A DNA stretch of 64,000 bases from Hymenobacter sp. BT730 (GCF_030542105.1 NZ_JAUOFB010000001.1:496001-560000); one strand, 5' to 3'; positions 41,661 through 51,693 are shown, counted from the first letter of the stretch. Numbers and translations: made by a program. The notes: a model not told the origin generated them from the sequence alone.

Positions 41661-43232
41661 CTATTTCACTTTCACCCACAACCACAAGCCCAGCAGCGAC
41701 ACGGCCAACACACCCGCCGCTGAGAGCATGGTAATGGCGTCCCGAATGTTTTTGCCTAAGCTCCCTACCGCATGATACTTATGCAGGAAGGCAAAGGAAA
41801 GCCCCTCGTAGCGGTCTGCATTCTCCACGCGGGCAGCCAGGCGCCCGGTGGCTGGCTCAACGTACAGCGTGGTCTGGTGTGGGGTACGGTAGGCGACTTT
41901 CACTACGGGCAGGCGCTTGTTAATGAAGCCGTACTCGCCTTCAAAGTGGTCCACCAGCTCTGTTTTCTCTATAGTTTGGGCAGGTTGGCCATCGGCTTCA
42001 ATTAGGAACGTGTTGGCCAGGAAGCTGGCGTATTGCTTCGTGCCGTTGGGGAGCAGCAGCCCGTTGCTGGTGCTATAGTAGCTGACCTCGGGCGGGCGAA
42101 CTGCTTCCACCGGCTGTCCGGTACTTGCCCGTGAGGCAGGTTTGCCGCGCCATTTGGCCGACGGGCCCTGCGCCGGCAGGGCGAAAACCTGGTAATATGC
42201 TTGCCCGTTGAGCTCTACCAAGCCAACGTTCTGAAGTTGTTGCCAGTCTAGTGGCAATTGGTTAAGGTCCGTGCGTAGCTGGGCAAGTGGAATATAAGGC
42301 GCATGTTGAAAGCGCAGGCGCTCATCCGGGTCTAGCTTCATAAAGACATGCCACGCCCCACTGAACGCAAAGGTCAGCGTGACCAGCGCCACCGCCAGGC
42401 CTACCCCTCGGTGGTACCGGCGCAGCCAGCCAACGGTATCGGCTGGGTTGCGAGGGTGGCGGAAACGCTTCCACAACAGGCCATAGATGACCAGCCCACT
42501 CAGGGCTGAGGCAATAATGATGCTCAGCAGCACCAGCATCACGACTACCCGCACCGTATTGTTGGCAATCAGCTCCAGCCACGACCACGTGTGCAGCAGG
42601 CTGAAGACCCGCAGAAAGGTTGCCCGTGTCGGATTGTTGAACGTAGCCAGGCGGGCGGGCATCGTCTCCACGTACACAGTGGATACCCCGGGCCGGTCCA
42701 GAGTAATCTTCCACACCGGGAGCAGCCGATTCACAAATGGGTAGTCCTGGGTGAAATGGGTGAGGCGCTCGGCCCTTACCACGCGGGCTGTGGAATCCTG
42801 GGTGAAGTAGCGCGCCAGCTGCTCAGCGTATTGCCGGTCCGCATCGCCGGGGAGAGCGGCTCCGCTTACTGCACTGAAATAGCGGGGCGCTGCTGTAGGC
42901 GCATCCACCAGCAGCTGGTAGGCCGGTTGGCCTTGCCAGCGCATCAGACGCATGTTGCGTAGCCCCGCCAGCTGGTTTTGCTGCAGGAGCTGCTGCAACG
43001 ATATCACCGGGCGCAGAGCTGGTAGAGACGGTATTGATTCATTGGCTATCTGCGGCCTCAGCCAATTGCTCATCAACGGGTGAGAGAGTCCGCTCAGGGT
43101 CCAGACTATTACCGGAAGGACCGTCAGAATGCCGAGCAGCCGGTGCCAGCGGTACATGTTGCGCAGCACCAAACGACGGACAGGTCCTGCTTGAGCCGGT
43201 GGCGTCTGGGTGCGGGAGGTCGTGATTTCCAT
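41661..43232 (-). CDS. PepSY-associated transmembrane protein (probable siderophore reductase)
   Basis: A 523-residue membrane protein. The N-terminal helix (LLGILTVLPVIVWTLSGLSH) follows a basic segment. Later hydrophobic helices include VRVVVMLVLLSIIIASALSG, GVGLAVALVTLTFAFSGAWH and the last AAGVLAVSLLGLWLWVKV. Two PepSY-type periplasmic domains lie between. Proteins of this family often accompany TonB siderophore receptors and are thought to reduce ferric siderophores in the inner membrane. Its gene follows the receptor by 22 bp, which supports that idea. The ATG at 43232 was chosen over 43394. Confidence 0.88.
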   Translation of the reverse strand: MEITTSRTQTPPAQAGPVRRLVLRNMYRWHRLLGILTVLPVIVWTLSGLSHPLMSNWLRPQIANESIPSLPALRPVISLQQLLQQNQLAGLRNMRLMRWQGQPAYQLLVDAPTAAPRYFSAVSGAALPGDADRQYAEQLARYFTQDSTARVVRAERLTHFTQDYPFVNRLLPVWKITLDRPGVSTVYVETMPARLATFNNPTRATFLRVFSLLHTWSWLELIANNTVRVVVMLVLLSIIIASALSGLVIYGLLWKRFRHPRNPADTVGWLRRYHRGVGLAVALVTLTFAFSGAWHVFMKLDPDERLRFQHAPYIPLAQLRTDLNQLPLDWQQLQNVGLVELNGQAYYQVFALPAQGPSAKWRGKPASRASTGQPVEAVRPPEVSYYSTSNGLLLPNGTKQYASFLANTFLIEADGQPAQTIEKTELVDHFEGEYGFINKRLPVVKVAYRTPHQTTLYVEPATGRLAARVENADRYEGLSFAFLHKYHAVGSLGKNIRDAITMLSAAGVLAVSLLGLWLWVKVK

Positions 43233-43254
43233 GGTAAAGCGTGGGGACGGGCTG

Positions 43255-45654
43255 CTAGTGCTGGCCAGTGAAGTTGTATTGAATGCCAGTAGCAAAGGTG
43301 CGGGGCGCGCCGGGGGTGTAGGTGGCCCGGTCTGTCTTATTGTTGCCGCGGGTGGCGGCCGTAGCGTAGCGCTCATCCGTGACGTTGAGCACATTCACAA
43401 ACACTTCCAACGTCTCATGCCAGCTGTATCCCGTGCGCAGGTTGAGTACGCTCACACCCCGGGCCCCGAACAGACCTTCATCTTCGTACTTTACATGATT
43501 AATCTGATCCTGATACCAGGAGCTGATGCGCTGGTATTCGCCGGCCACGCGCAGCCCTTTTAGCCACTGGGGCTTATAGGTCAATTCCGTATTGGCTACC
43601 CAGCGCGGTGCCTGGGGCATCTGCTTGCCATTCACATCCTTCACTGCATCTGTGGCCCGGGTGCTGAGTACGAACTCCTCAAAGCGATGCACTGCGTTGG
43701 TGCTCCCGAAGCGAAAGAAAAGCTCTGCCGTGGGCTTATAGGTCAGGCCATACTCAATGCCCCGGTGCAACGTCTTACCTGCACTTTGGTAGTCAGTCGA
43801 GTTGTCGGGCTGGCGGATGTTGAGCAGCTCGTTACGGCCATCCAGCTGATAGAGCGCCACATCCAGGTACACTTTGCCCTCCAGCAGCGAGGCCCAGCCA
43901 CCCACTTCGCGGTTGTAGAAGCGGGCGGGCTTCAGGTTATAGTAAAACTCCGCCGGGGCACCGGCGGGCGTGTTGGGCTTCTTACGGAAAATAGAAGTCA
44001 GCCCGGGCGGGGAGAAGCCCTGTGAGTAGTTGGCGTACACTCCCCGGCCGTGTCCCAAATCATAGGTAAGCCCAATTTTGGGGGTGGCCTGCTGGTACAC
44101 CTTCGAGCCGGTAGACTGGTCCAGGTAGTTGTGATAGTCAAAGGCCAGGCGGTCAAAGCGTCCCCCCAATGTAAGCTGCAATGCAGCCAGGCGGTTAATG
44201 GGGTGCAGATCCAGCTGCGCGTACACAGCCGAGTTGCGCAGATTGGTGTCGTAGTCGGCAATGGGCAGATCCGGGCGGTCGGCGGTGATGGTGTACCGCT
44301 CTACCGAGCGGCCATCGGCCCGCAACTTAGCCGCCAGGTCAATCTGGTGGGCATCGTACCGGGTGGGCGAGTAGTCAAAACTGGCCCCACTGATGAGACG
44401 GGAGTCGAGCCACGCCATTTTTACGCTGTGCTGGGCCAGCAGCCCGTAGCTCTTGAAGGCGTTGACGTTGATTTCCCCTCGGGCTTTGGTTGGGTCATTG
44501 GTAGGTGAGGGAGTCGGGTTCCAGCGGATGCCGTAGCTGGGGTTCTGGCCCACGCTGTTGTCGCGGAAGTAAGCCGTGAGGGAGGAAGTATTTTGTGCGT
44601 TCCACTGGTAGTCCGCCGCCAGACGGGCTCGTAGGGCGTAGGTCTTGCGGTAGGTGAAGTCCGAGGTGGAGGAGTACTCGCGGCGATAATAGGCCACGCT
44701 GTCTACCGAGCTACTGGTTTGCGAGTCGTAGTCGTTGTAGGATATGGCTCCCGTCAGGCGGGTTTTCTCCGACAGGGCGTACTCCACCCGGCCGTTCACG
44801 CTCACCTTATCGTAGTCCGAGCTGGCCAGCCAGGAATTCCGCTGGCGGGCCACGTAACCGCTGAGAAAACCGCCGAGTTTAGCATTCACCATACCCCCGC
44901 CACCGAACTGGGCGCGGCCATATCCATACTGGTCGCCCTGCACGCCCACGCTAAAGGTCGGCACACTGGTGGGCTGCTTGGTCAGCACGTTGATGGCGCC
45001 GCCCACGGCCTCCGGCCCATAGAGCGAAGAGGCAGGTCCCTTCACTACCTCGATGGAGTTGATGGCCAGTGGGTTGGTTTCCAGCAGAGCATTGTGGTTG
45101 AATACGCCCATAGGCCGCAGGGGGAGGCCATCTTCCAGATAGAGGAAGTAGGCGTTGGTGCCGAAGGGCTGGCGGATGCCCATAGCGTGCTGCTCGTTGC
45201 CGTAATTGAGCATGACCACGCCCGGAACCTTATTAATCAGCTCCGTGAGCAGGGTAGCCTTGGTGTCCTGGAGGACAGTAGGCGAGATTTTGGAGATGGC
45301 CACCGGCGCTTCTGTGCGCAACTGTGCTTCCCGGCTGGCAGTAACCACAACCGTCTGTAGGTCTTCCACTGCGGGCTGCAGGGCCACGCGCAGAACCTGA
45401 TTATCCGCAGTAGGCGTGAGCGTGACAGAACGGTAGCCCACAGCCGAGATGAGCAGCTGGGGCGCATCCGTGGGCAGGGTAAAGTAGCCCGAGTGATTGG
45501 TGACGGTACCCGTTTTACTGTCGGGGGTGCGCACCGTGGCCCCAATCAGGGGTTCTTTGGTGGTGGCATCATACACCCGACCCGAAAAGGTATGCTGTGC
45601 CAGGGCCGCCTGGCTGACGAGCAGCGTCAGGGGGAGCAGGAGAAAATGTTTCAC
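43255..45654 (-). CDS. TonB-dependent outer-membrane receptor (probable siderophore uptake)
   Basis: A 799-residue protein. The start is GTG (VKHFLLLPLTLLVSQAALAQ), a signal peptide. A carboxypeptidase-regulatory-like domain follows (FSGRVYDATTKEPLIGATVR), then the plug (TVVVTASREAQL, GVVMLNYGNEQHAMGIR, SLYGPEAVGGAINVLTKQ). The barrel ends FATGIQYNFTGQH. The receptor imports a ligand with TonB/ExbBD energy; the PepSY neighbour suggests an iron chelate. Upstream is a small Cys protein (45771). No Fur box was clearly seen. Confidence 0.93.
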   Translation of the reverse strand: MKHFLLLPLTLLVSQAALAQHTFSGRVYDATTKEPLIGATVRTPDSKTGTVTNHSGYFTLPTDAPQLLISAVGYRSVTLTPTADNQVLRVALQPAVEDLQTVVVTASREAQLRTEAPVAISKISPTVLQDTKATLLTELINKVPGVVMLNYGNEQHAMGIRQPFGTNAYFLYLEDGLPLRPMGVFNHNALLETNPLAINSIEVVKGPASSLYGPEAVGGAINVLTKQPTSVPTFSVGVQGDQYGYGRAQFGGGGMVNAKLGGFLSGYVARQRNSWLASSDYDKVSVNGRVEYALSEKTRLTGAISYNDYDSQTSSSVDSVAYYRREYSSTSDFTYRKTYALRARLAADYQWNAQNTSSLTAYFRDNSVGQNPSYGIRWNPTPSPTNDPTKARGEINVNAFKSYGLLAQHSVKMAWLDSRLISGASFDYSPTRYDAHQIDLAAKLRADGRSVERYTITADRPDLPIADYDTNLRNSAVYAQLDLHPINRLAALQLTLGGRFDRLAFDYHNYLDQSTGSKVYQQATPKIGLTYDLGHGRGVYANYSQGFSPPGLTSIFRKKPNTPAGAPAEFYYNLKPARFYNREVGGWASLLEGKVYLDVALYQLDGRNELLNIRQPDNSTDYQSAGKTLHRGIEYGLTYKPTAELFFRFGSTNAVHRFEEFVLSTRATDAVKDVNGKQMPQAPRWVANTELTYKPQWLKGLRVAGEYQRISSWYQDQINHVKYEDEGLFGARGVSVLNLRTGYSWHETLEVFVNVLNVTDERYATAATRGNNKTDRATYTPGAPRTFATGIQYNFTGQH

Positions 45655-45770
45655 AAGTAGAAAGATGGCAGATGGAAGGCAGGGCCACGCCCGCCCCAGC
45701 ACCGGATAAGCGCCAGGGCCGGGCCACATAGGCCTGTCAAAACTCAGGAAAAGTGAGTAGTCATCTGCCC

Positions 45771-46145
45771 TTATGCAGGCGGGTGGTCGGGCCCTGGCTT
45801 GTCCCAGACATAGCTACCAACTGGCAGGATGGCATAGCGCACGCGGCTATGAAAAGCAGCGAGAGGATCAGGCAGCGCCAGCAACTCCAGGTCTGGACAG
45901 TAGAGAGTAATTTTGTGAAACGCTTGTTTGCCACCTATCGGCTGCGGCTGGGCTGCGTCGGCAGCCTTCAGTCGCTTGGCCAGGTGGCACTTTCCATTAC
46001 AGCGCATCTGTGGCTTGTTGCGGTTCACGCACAAAACCCGGGCCACATAGTCGCGCTGCAGCCACCAGGTAGCCACAATGCCCAGCCGCCCGGCACCGTG
46101 CACCGAGAGAGAACAGAGAAGCAAAAGGGCAACGACCTGACGCAT
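45771..46145 (-). CDS. Small exported CNGKC-motif protein in the iron operon
   Basis: A 124-residue protein. MRQVVALLLLCSLSVHGAGR is a signal peptide or anchor, followed by LGIVATWWLQRDYVARVLCV and NRNKPQMRCNGKCHLAKRLK, with Cys in the CV and CNGKC motifs. A similar NKP...CNGKC motif is found in small proteins beside TonB receptors in Bacteroidetes (from memory). The rest is unremarkable. It may bind a metal or disulfide partner. It is 116 bp before the receptor and probably leads the operon. The ATG at 46145 was chosen. Confidence 0.7.
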   Translation of the reverse strand: MRQVVALLLLCSLSVHGAGRLGIVATWWLQRDYVARVLCVNRNKPQMRCNGKCHLAKRLKAADAAQPQPIGGKQAFHKITLYCPDLELLALPDPLAAFHSRVRYAILPVGSYVWDKPGPDHPPA

Positions 46146-46395
46146 GCAGCAGACCAAATAAGCCGCCAAATCGGCGACCATACCGTAAAGGAAGGGGTTA
46201 GTAAGGCTATTCCCAAGCTAGAGCTGGGCATTCACAGACTCGATTGTCAGAGCCGCCGGGTTGCTTACTATAAATTATTCCTTGTTTTGGGCCGACTCTA
46301 CGGGTTGCAATCTGCACCTCCATCAGAACTCCTGTTTAATCCACCCTTTCAGCGTCTTATTCTCGCCGCAAAAATGAAAGGCGCTGCCTTCCTGC

Positions 46396-47202
46396 TCACG
46401 AGCTTCCTAAGTATGGATGCTTTGCCGCCATTGTTACCCGCTGCGCTTGCCCCCAGCGCAATAAGTGCTGGTAGATACTTTCCTCAGCGGTTGTATCCTG
46501 TAAAACCTGTTGATAGGTTCTTTTTTGAATTTCCAGACAAAAGCGGATTAGCAGCTCACTCTTGAAATAGGAGCGGGCTATGCTGGTGCCATCGGCTAAG
46601 TGGATATCCCACCCACCCGGGGTTATGCTTTCCGCTTGTTGCAGCTGCTCCAGGCTTTGCAGCAAGGTAGCCTGGCCCTGGGTGTGGTGAGCCACATATT
46701 CTGCGTAACCTTCCCATTTCCAGGAGGGGTAGCGGGCCAGCGGATTGGAGTGCCACCAGCCGAGCTGGTGCACCTGATAACAATGCGTGGCTTCGTGAGC
46801 GAGCAACCGCACCAAATTCCAATGATAACCATGCAGGGCTACCCAGTTGGCGGCGCTATTTACCTCACCATTCAATACGACCTTATTGGCAAAGCCCCAG
46901 CCAAAGGCAGGACCCCAGAGCTTCTCTACCAACCGTGGATACCAGGATCCATCGTTGAGACACACTTCCAGGTGTAACCGGTCATCAAAGCAGGGGCTCT
47001 GCTGGACCATGTCTCGCGCCTGTTCCAACCGCTGCATCAGAGTGGCATCCAGTGCTTGGGTATGGTAGATGGTATAATGGGGTGTGGCCGTCTTATGGGC
47101 ATAGAGCAGCCCGGGATTCAACACCAAAAGGATGAACCCCAGCCCCGGTAAGACGATGCCGGAGAGAAACCATAATCCCCATTTCGTACCGCTGTACCTC
47201 AT
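46396..47202 (-). CDS. Membrane-anchored HExxH metallopeptidase-like protein
   Basis: A 268-residue protein. The N-terminal helix (WGLWFLSGIVLPGLGFILLV) is a signal anchor. The zinc motif is HEATH in LLAHEATHCYQVHQ, and WEGYAEYVAHH provides a downstream Glu typical of gluzincins. The domain resembles small peptidase-MA-like proteins in which the third ligand is Glu in a WxxEGxAEY motif. Substrate unknown. An in-frame TTG at 47211 adds three residues; the ATG at 47202 was preferred. Confidence 0.75.
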   Translation of the reverse strand: MRYSGTKWGLWFLSGIVLPGLGFILLVLNPGLLYAHKTATPHYTIYHTQALDATLMQRLEQARDMVQQSPCFDDRLHLEVCLNDGSWYPRLVEKLWGPAFGWGFANKVVLNGEVNSAANWVALHGYHWNLVRLLAHEATHCYQVHQLGWWHSNPLARYPSWKWEGYAEYVAHHTQGQATLLQSLEQLQQAESITPGGWDIHLADGTSIARSYFKSELLIRFCLEIQKRTYQQVLQDTTAEESIYQHLLRWGQAQRVTMAAKHPYLGSS

Positions 47203-47358
47203 TTGAAACAAGATAAGTTTTTCTGGTTTTGAAGCTTCCGCGTAATATCTGGCTTGAGTTAATGCCTCAAATAAACCGGCCTATACCTTCTTTCGCGCGA
47301 GTTTTGGCAACGGCTGTTTTTTGCTGCCAGGGCTGATCCATTCTGCCGCTAAGGCACC

Positions 47359-49749
47359 TTAGTTCAATCGGAGACCCTGCTGCGTGAAGCGGCGGTAAAT
47401 ACCAGCCAGGATTTCGCTTTTCAAAACCTGCTCCTGCCGGATGTTATTGATCCAGAACAGCACCTTCAGATCATAAACTTCCCCGTGAACCGCACTGAGC
47501 AGAATTTCGGGCGGCATTTTGTGCAGGGTGCTGGGGTGGTGAATCACTTCCTCTCTGATCAACTGCTTCGCCTTTTCCAGGTCAGTGCCGGGGGCCAGCT
47601 TCAGGCCCAGCTCCACGCGGATGTGGTTGTTGCTCTGCGTCCAGTTGATGACGTGGCCGGAAAGCAAGTCCCCATTGGGCACAATGATTTCGGACCCGGA
47701 CAGGGAAATCAGCTTGCTGGCGCGGATGCCAATATCCTTCACACGGCCCGTTTTGCCGGTCACCTCAATAAAGTCGCCGACCTGGAAGGGGCGCTCGAAA
47801 ATCAGGATGATGCCTGAAACGAAGTTGTTGATAATATTTTGCAAACCCAGGCCTACACCCACACCCAGGGCCCCCACCACAATGGTGATTTTATCCAGCG
47901 GCAGGCCTGAGGCCATTACTGCCAGCAGAAAGCCGACGGCCAGCAGCACCAGCCGGATGGCTACCATCCAGGATCCGCGGCGTTGTTCCTGAATGGTGGA
48001 GAACTGGTCGTCTGTCTCGCCAAAAAAGTAGCCAACGTAGCGTTGCAGCAGTAGCGAAAGGTAGATAATGGCGATAAACAAGACGATATTGGCCAGGCTG
48101 AAGTTGATGCTGCCGAGGTGATGCGGTGTGGTCAGCAGATGCTCCAGGAAGCGGTAAATGGGCCGGTACAGATTGAGGTTGGAGGTGAAGTTCATCAGCC
48201 ACAGCCCGCACACAATAACGGAGAGGAGTGTGCGTAGCCCCTGCTCAATTTTCTGAAAGTTGAGCCGTCCGGCCTGCCGGTTTCGCTGTATCTGTAAATG
48301 GAAAGCCTCGGTGAGGAGCCGTACAAAGACCGACAGGGAAATGATTTGTGTGAGGCCCAGAATACCACTGCTGCTGAAGAGCTTGACCAGGCTCAGGTGC
48401 CCGGTGAGGTTGCCAAGCGCAGCCAGCGCATTCAGCAGCACGAACAACCAAATGACAGGGGGCACAAATGGCGCCAGGCCAGGACCCCGCCGCAGTTCCC
48501 GCGCCAACCCAATGCCTACGCCTACCGCCGTCAGATTCAGCAGCAGCATGGCCCAGCGCAGGCCAAGGCCGGGTTGATTGGTGGCGTAAGTGAAGGTGAG
48601 GCCAAAAAACAGCCCTACAACGCTTAGCCAATACCAGAACTGCCGCCGCGGCCAGCTGCGCCAGAAAAGCACACTGAGCGACACCACCAGCGGCAGCTCC
48701 AGCAAATCCGTATAGGCGGCGGGCGGATTCAGGTCAAAAAAGGGGGCCACGCTGAATACTACTACCAGCGTAGCAGCTACCGGCACAGGTTGCAGATAGC
48801 GGAAGGGTTGCTTCTCGGGGGGTAAGGCCCCGGCCGCCTGATTCACATGATGAAAGTTACGGGACACCCAGGTGAAGAAACCCGCCCCCAACAGCAGCAT
48901 CCATACTCCAAAGTGCCAGTTCTGCCGGAAGTAGTAGCCCAGTAGGTGGCGCTGACTGGCGTAAGACTCGCGCACCAGCTGCCCGGCTGGGCGCTCAACA
49001 GTGGGAGCCGACACTCCCCACAGCGGCTCGTTAGCTGCCTGCGCGGTGCGACGGGTAAAGCGCCACATCTGTCCGCGCACCTGATCCTGAAGCTCCAGGG
49101 CCTGAATATAGCCGTCAGAAACGCGGGTTTGCAGCTGGGCTACCGTGCGCTGGTTGCGGACCAGTAGCCGGCGGGCACGCTGCTGTTTATGCATCAGGCG
49201 GATGGTACTGGAGCCCAGCGCCGTGGTTGTATCAGCCGGTATTGGAATAGGATGCTGAGTGAGGGAGTCCAGTTGCGCTTGCATGCGTATCAGGCGTTTC
49301 CCCTGCATGGCGAGCTGGCTGCGCCAGGTGCTTAGCTGGGCCTGCATATCCGTGAGCAACACCTGAAACAGACCCATCTGCTTGAGGTTAATGACGCTAC
49401 TGTACTTGGTTAAGTTTTGCCGGATGGTTTTTAAATTTTCCTCTATATCGGGTAGTTCTTCGGCCAAATCCTCCATCGCATCTGTGCGGCGGGCGCCGCC
49501 ACTGATGCGGCCCAACACGAGGTAGGCCTGTTCCACCCGCTGCGCAGCATCCAGCTCATTTCCCGGAGCTACTCCCCGCGAGGAAGAAGGCTTAGCCCGG
49601 ATGGAATCCTGCGCCAGGGCAGGAATTGGGCATAGCTGCCAGATGGCAAGCCAAAGCAACATAAACAGCCCCGGCAACCGTTGTGGCGCCAGGAAGCGTC
49701 CCTTCACTAGAAGGTCAGGATACAATTTGCGGGCGAATTGCTGATTCAT
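47359..49749 (-). CDS. Mechanosensitive ion channel MscS family, large form
   Basis: A 796-residue protein. A signal peptide ends near PALAQ. The N-terminal ~250 residues are helical and extracytoplasmic, with possible coiled-coil (LSTWRSQLAMQGKRLIRMQ). Then multiple membrane helices lead to the MscS core: GVGLGLQNIINNFVSGIILI (pore helix), FQVGDFIEVTGKTGRVKDIG and IIVPNGDLLSGHVINWT (beta domain). It ends with the alpha/beta C-terminal part (IRQEQVLKSEILAGIYRRF). It gates under osmotic downshock; the large periplasmic part resembles MscK/YbdG-type channels. Confidence 0.92.
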   Translation of the reverse strand: MNQQFARKLYPDLLVKGRFLAPQRLPGLFMLLWLAIWQLCPIPALAQDSIRAKPSSSRGVAPGNELDAAQRVEQAYLVLGRISGGARRTDAMEDLAEELPDIEENLKTIRQNLTKYSSVINLKQMGLFQVLLTDMQAQLSTWRSQLAMQGKRLIRMQAQLDSLTQHPIPIPADTTTALGSSTIRLMHKQQRARRLLVRNQRTVAQLQTRVSDGYIQALELQDQVRGQMWRFTRRTAQAANEPLWGVSAPTVERPAGQLVRESYASQRHLLGYYFRQNWHFGVWMLLLGAGFFTWVSRNFHHVNQAAGALPPEKQPFRYLQPVPVAATLVVVFSVAPFFDLNPPAAYTDLLELPLVVSLSVLFWRSWPRRQFWYWLSVVGLFFGLTFTYATNQPGLGLRWAMLLLNLTAVGVGIGLARELRRGPGLAPFVPPVIWLFVLLNALAALGNLTGHLSLVKLFSSSGILGLTQIISLSVFVRLLTEAFHLQIQRNRQAGRLNFQKIEQGLRTLLSVIVCGLWLMNFTSNLNLYRPIYRFLEHLLTTPHHLGSINFSLANIVLFIAIIYLSLLLQRYVGYFFGETDDQFSTIQEQRRGSWMVAIRLVLLAVGFLLAVMASGLPLDKITIVVGALGVGVGLGLQNIINNFVSGIILIFERPFQVGDFIEVTGKTGRVKDIGIRASKLISLSGSEIIVPNGDLLSGHVINWTQSNNHIRVELGLKLAPGTDLEKAKQLIREEVIHHPSTLHKMPPEILLSAVHGEVYDLKVLFWINNIRQEQVLKSEILAGIYRRFTQQGLRLN

Positions 49750-49806
49750 GGCGAAGCATACTCGGATCTACTGCACAGGATGGACCTAAGCGGTATAATT
49801 GCCTGC

Positions 49807-51693
49807 CTAGCCGCGCTCAAGTTCCGGCAAGGCATGCGCTACGTGCAGGCTTCGCAGCATGGGGCTTTTCTTGCGCTGGTGGGCCTGCATGCGCCGCAAA
49901 ATGTCATCCAGAATGTGAACTGCCTCTACCACGCGCGGCCCTTTATTAAGCATAACGCATTCGGCCCGGTCGCCCATGGCTGCATCCGTAATTTCAGCGC
50001 GGGAGGGCATGCCGCCCCGGGCCAGGCTTTCCAGCACCTGCGTAGCCCAAATAACCGGTACGTGGGCTGCCTCGCACAGCCACAGGATTTCCTCCTGCAC
50101 TTCCGCTAAACGCTCAAAACCACATTCTACGGCCAGGTCGCCCCGGGCAATCATTACCCCGCAGCTGCCTGCCTGCATCGCACTCAGCAGTAGCGCCGGC
50201 AAATGATCAAACCCCCGCCGGGTTTCTATTTTCAGGATGATGGGCAGCTGCCGCCCCCCCAGCTTAGCTATCTGTTGCTGTAGCATGGCCACATCTTCCA
50301 CCCGGTTTACAAACGAGAGAGCCACCATATCAGCATGCTGTACCACAAAGGAGAGGTCCTGCACATCCTTGGCCGTTAACGCGGCCAGCGGCAGCTGGCT
50401 ATCGGGTAGGTTGATGCTTTTATCGTTGCGCAGCTTTTCGCCCTGCATCCGGGCCTGCGTAATGCGCACGTGCAGCGTACCAGGTTCTACCTGCTCCACT
50501 ATTCCTCCGATTTTCCCATCATCAAACCAAATTCGCTCCCCTGGCTGCACATGGTCCAATACCTCGGGTAAGGTGCAGCTGATGACCGCCGGCACGTGAT
50601 TGTTTGGACCCGCTTCACTGACTATCTCAGCGGGCGAGCTAGGACGTTGCGTGAGCAAGAGCACATCACCAGGTCGAAGCAGCAGATACGCCTCCAGGTG
50701 CGGTAGCCGCTGAATGGTAGCCGGGCCAAAGGGACTTAGAAACCGGGTATATGCGGTGAAATATGCCGTTTTAAGCAGGTGTGCCCAGCAGCCCTCTGCG
50801 CTGGTGCTATGAATGAGCAACTGGCGCCTGGCCCCGCGTGCATCCCAAAAGGGAATGGTGTCGCCGGGGTGCAATGCCTGCAGCCAGCCGGCAGGGAAGA
50901 CCAGGCTGGCGGCGGCCTCCACCGGCACCGGCTGTGGCTGCTCAGGCCGGGTTAGCCACAGCCGAGCCGGTGCCAGCACCCGGCCGTAGGCATCACGCAC
51001 TGGTTGCACCTGCAACACCGCCGGCCCCGGCACCAGCCCCATCGTGCGCAGTTTGGGGCCGGCCAAGTCCATACTGATTCGGCAGGATCGGCCTAAAGCG
51101 CGCTCCGCCCGGCGCAGGTGCTGAATCATTTGCAGCCAGGCAGCAGTATCATCATGGGCGCAGTTGATACGCATACAATCCATACCCTGCCGCAGCAGCT
51201 CCAATACCAGGGAATAGTCGGTGGCGGCCGTGCTCGGCATAGTGACCATAATGCGCACGTCGCGCTCTATCGGGGCAGGCCCCAGGAGAGTTTGACTGTG
51301 TTCAACCAGCAGGCGGGAGCCGTTGTAAAAGTTGGGGGCCTGACCTAGTAAGAGCAGGGGAGCAGGTTCAACAGGATACACTAACTCATGCAGCACGGCC
51401 AGCACCGCATCCACAGATGCCAACGCATGCGCTTCGGCTCGCCCCAGCGACGACAGCCCGAGGGCGGCCAATTGCTGCTGCAAGGGGCGTAAGTCGCGCT
51501 GGCGGAGGGCCAGGTAGTGCACCAGGTTGTGGGCGCCCTGCTGAAAAGCCGGATGCACCTGCTGTAAGCGGGCAGCTGCTTGTGAACTGGCCCGTAGCAT
51601 ATCGTGACGCAGGGACGTGAGCTTAGCCAGTAGGCCAGTCAGTTCAGAGGCATGCCGCGCAGCAAACGAAAGCGAATTACCTGGTTCAACCAT
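49807..51693 (-). CDS. Atypical pyruvate-kinase-like protein with N-terminal helical extension
   Basis: A 628-residue protein. The first ~120 residues are helical (LAKLTSLRHDMLRASSQAAA) and not part of pyruvate kinase. The barrel begins VRIMVTMPSTAATDYSLV, has MDCMRINCAHDD and RISMDLAGPKLRTMG, then a B-domain-like insert. The core continues with IILKIETRRGFDHLP (catalytic Lys), GVMIARGDLAVECG (metal Glu/Asp) and WATQVLESLARGGMPSRAEI. The usual DG-x-DAVMLSGETA is replaced by MGDRAECVMLNKG, and the C-terminal allosteric domain is missing. It may be a true kinase, or a related enzyme such as a pyruvate-kinase-like protein with another role. Confidence 0.8.
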   Translation of the reverse strand: MVEPGNSLSFAARHASELTGLLAKLTSLRHDMLRASSQAAARLQQVHPAFQQGAHNLVHYLALRQRDLRPLQQQLAALGLSSLGRAEAHALASVDAVLAVLHELVYPVEPAPLLLLGQAPNFYNGSRLLVEHSQTLLGPAPIERDVRIMVTMPSTAATDYSLVLELLRQGMDCMRINCAHDDTAAWLQMIQHLRRAERALGRSCRISMDLAGPKLRTMGLVPGPAVLQVQPVRDAYGRVLAPARLWLTRPEQPQPVPVEAAASLVFPAGWLQALHPGDTIPFWDARGARRQLLIHSTSAEGCWAHLLKTAYFTAYTRFLSPFGPATIQRLPHLEAYLLLRPGDVLLLTQRPSSPAEIVSEAGPNNHVPAVISCTLPEVLDHVQPGERIWFDDGKIGGIVEQVEPGTLHVRITQARMQGEKLRNDKSINLPDSQLPLAALTAKDVQDLSFVVQHADMVALSFVNRVEDVAMLQQQIAKLGGRQLPIILKIETRRGFDHLPALLLSAMQAGSCGVMIARGDLAVECGFERLAEVQEEILWLCEAAHVPVIWATQVLESLARGGMPSRAEITDAAMGDRAECVMLNKGPRVVEAVHILDDILRRMQAHQRKKSPMLRSLHVAHALPELERG

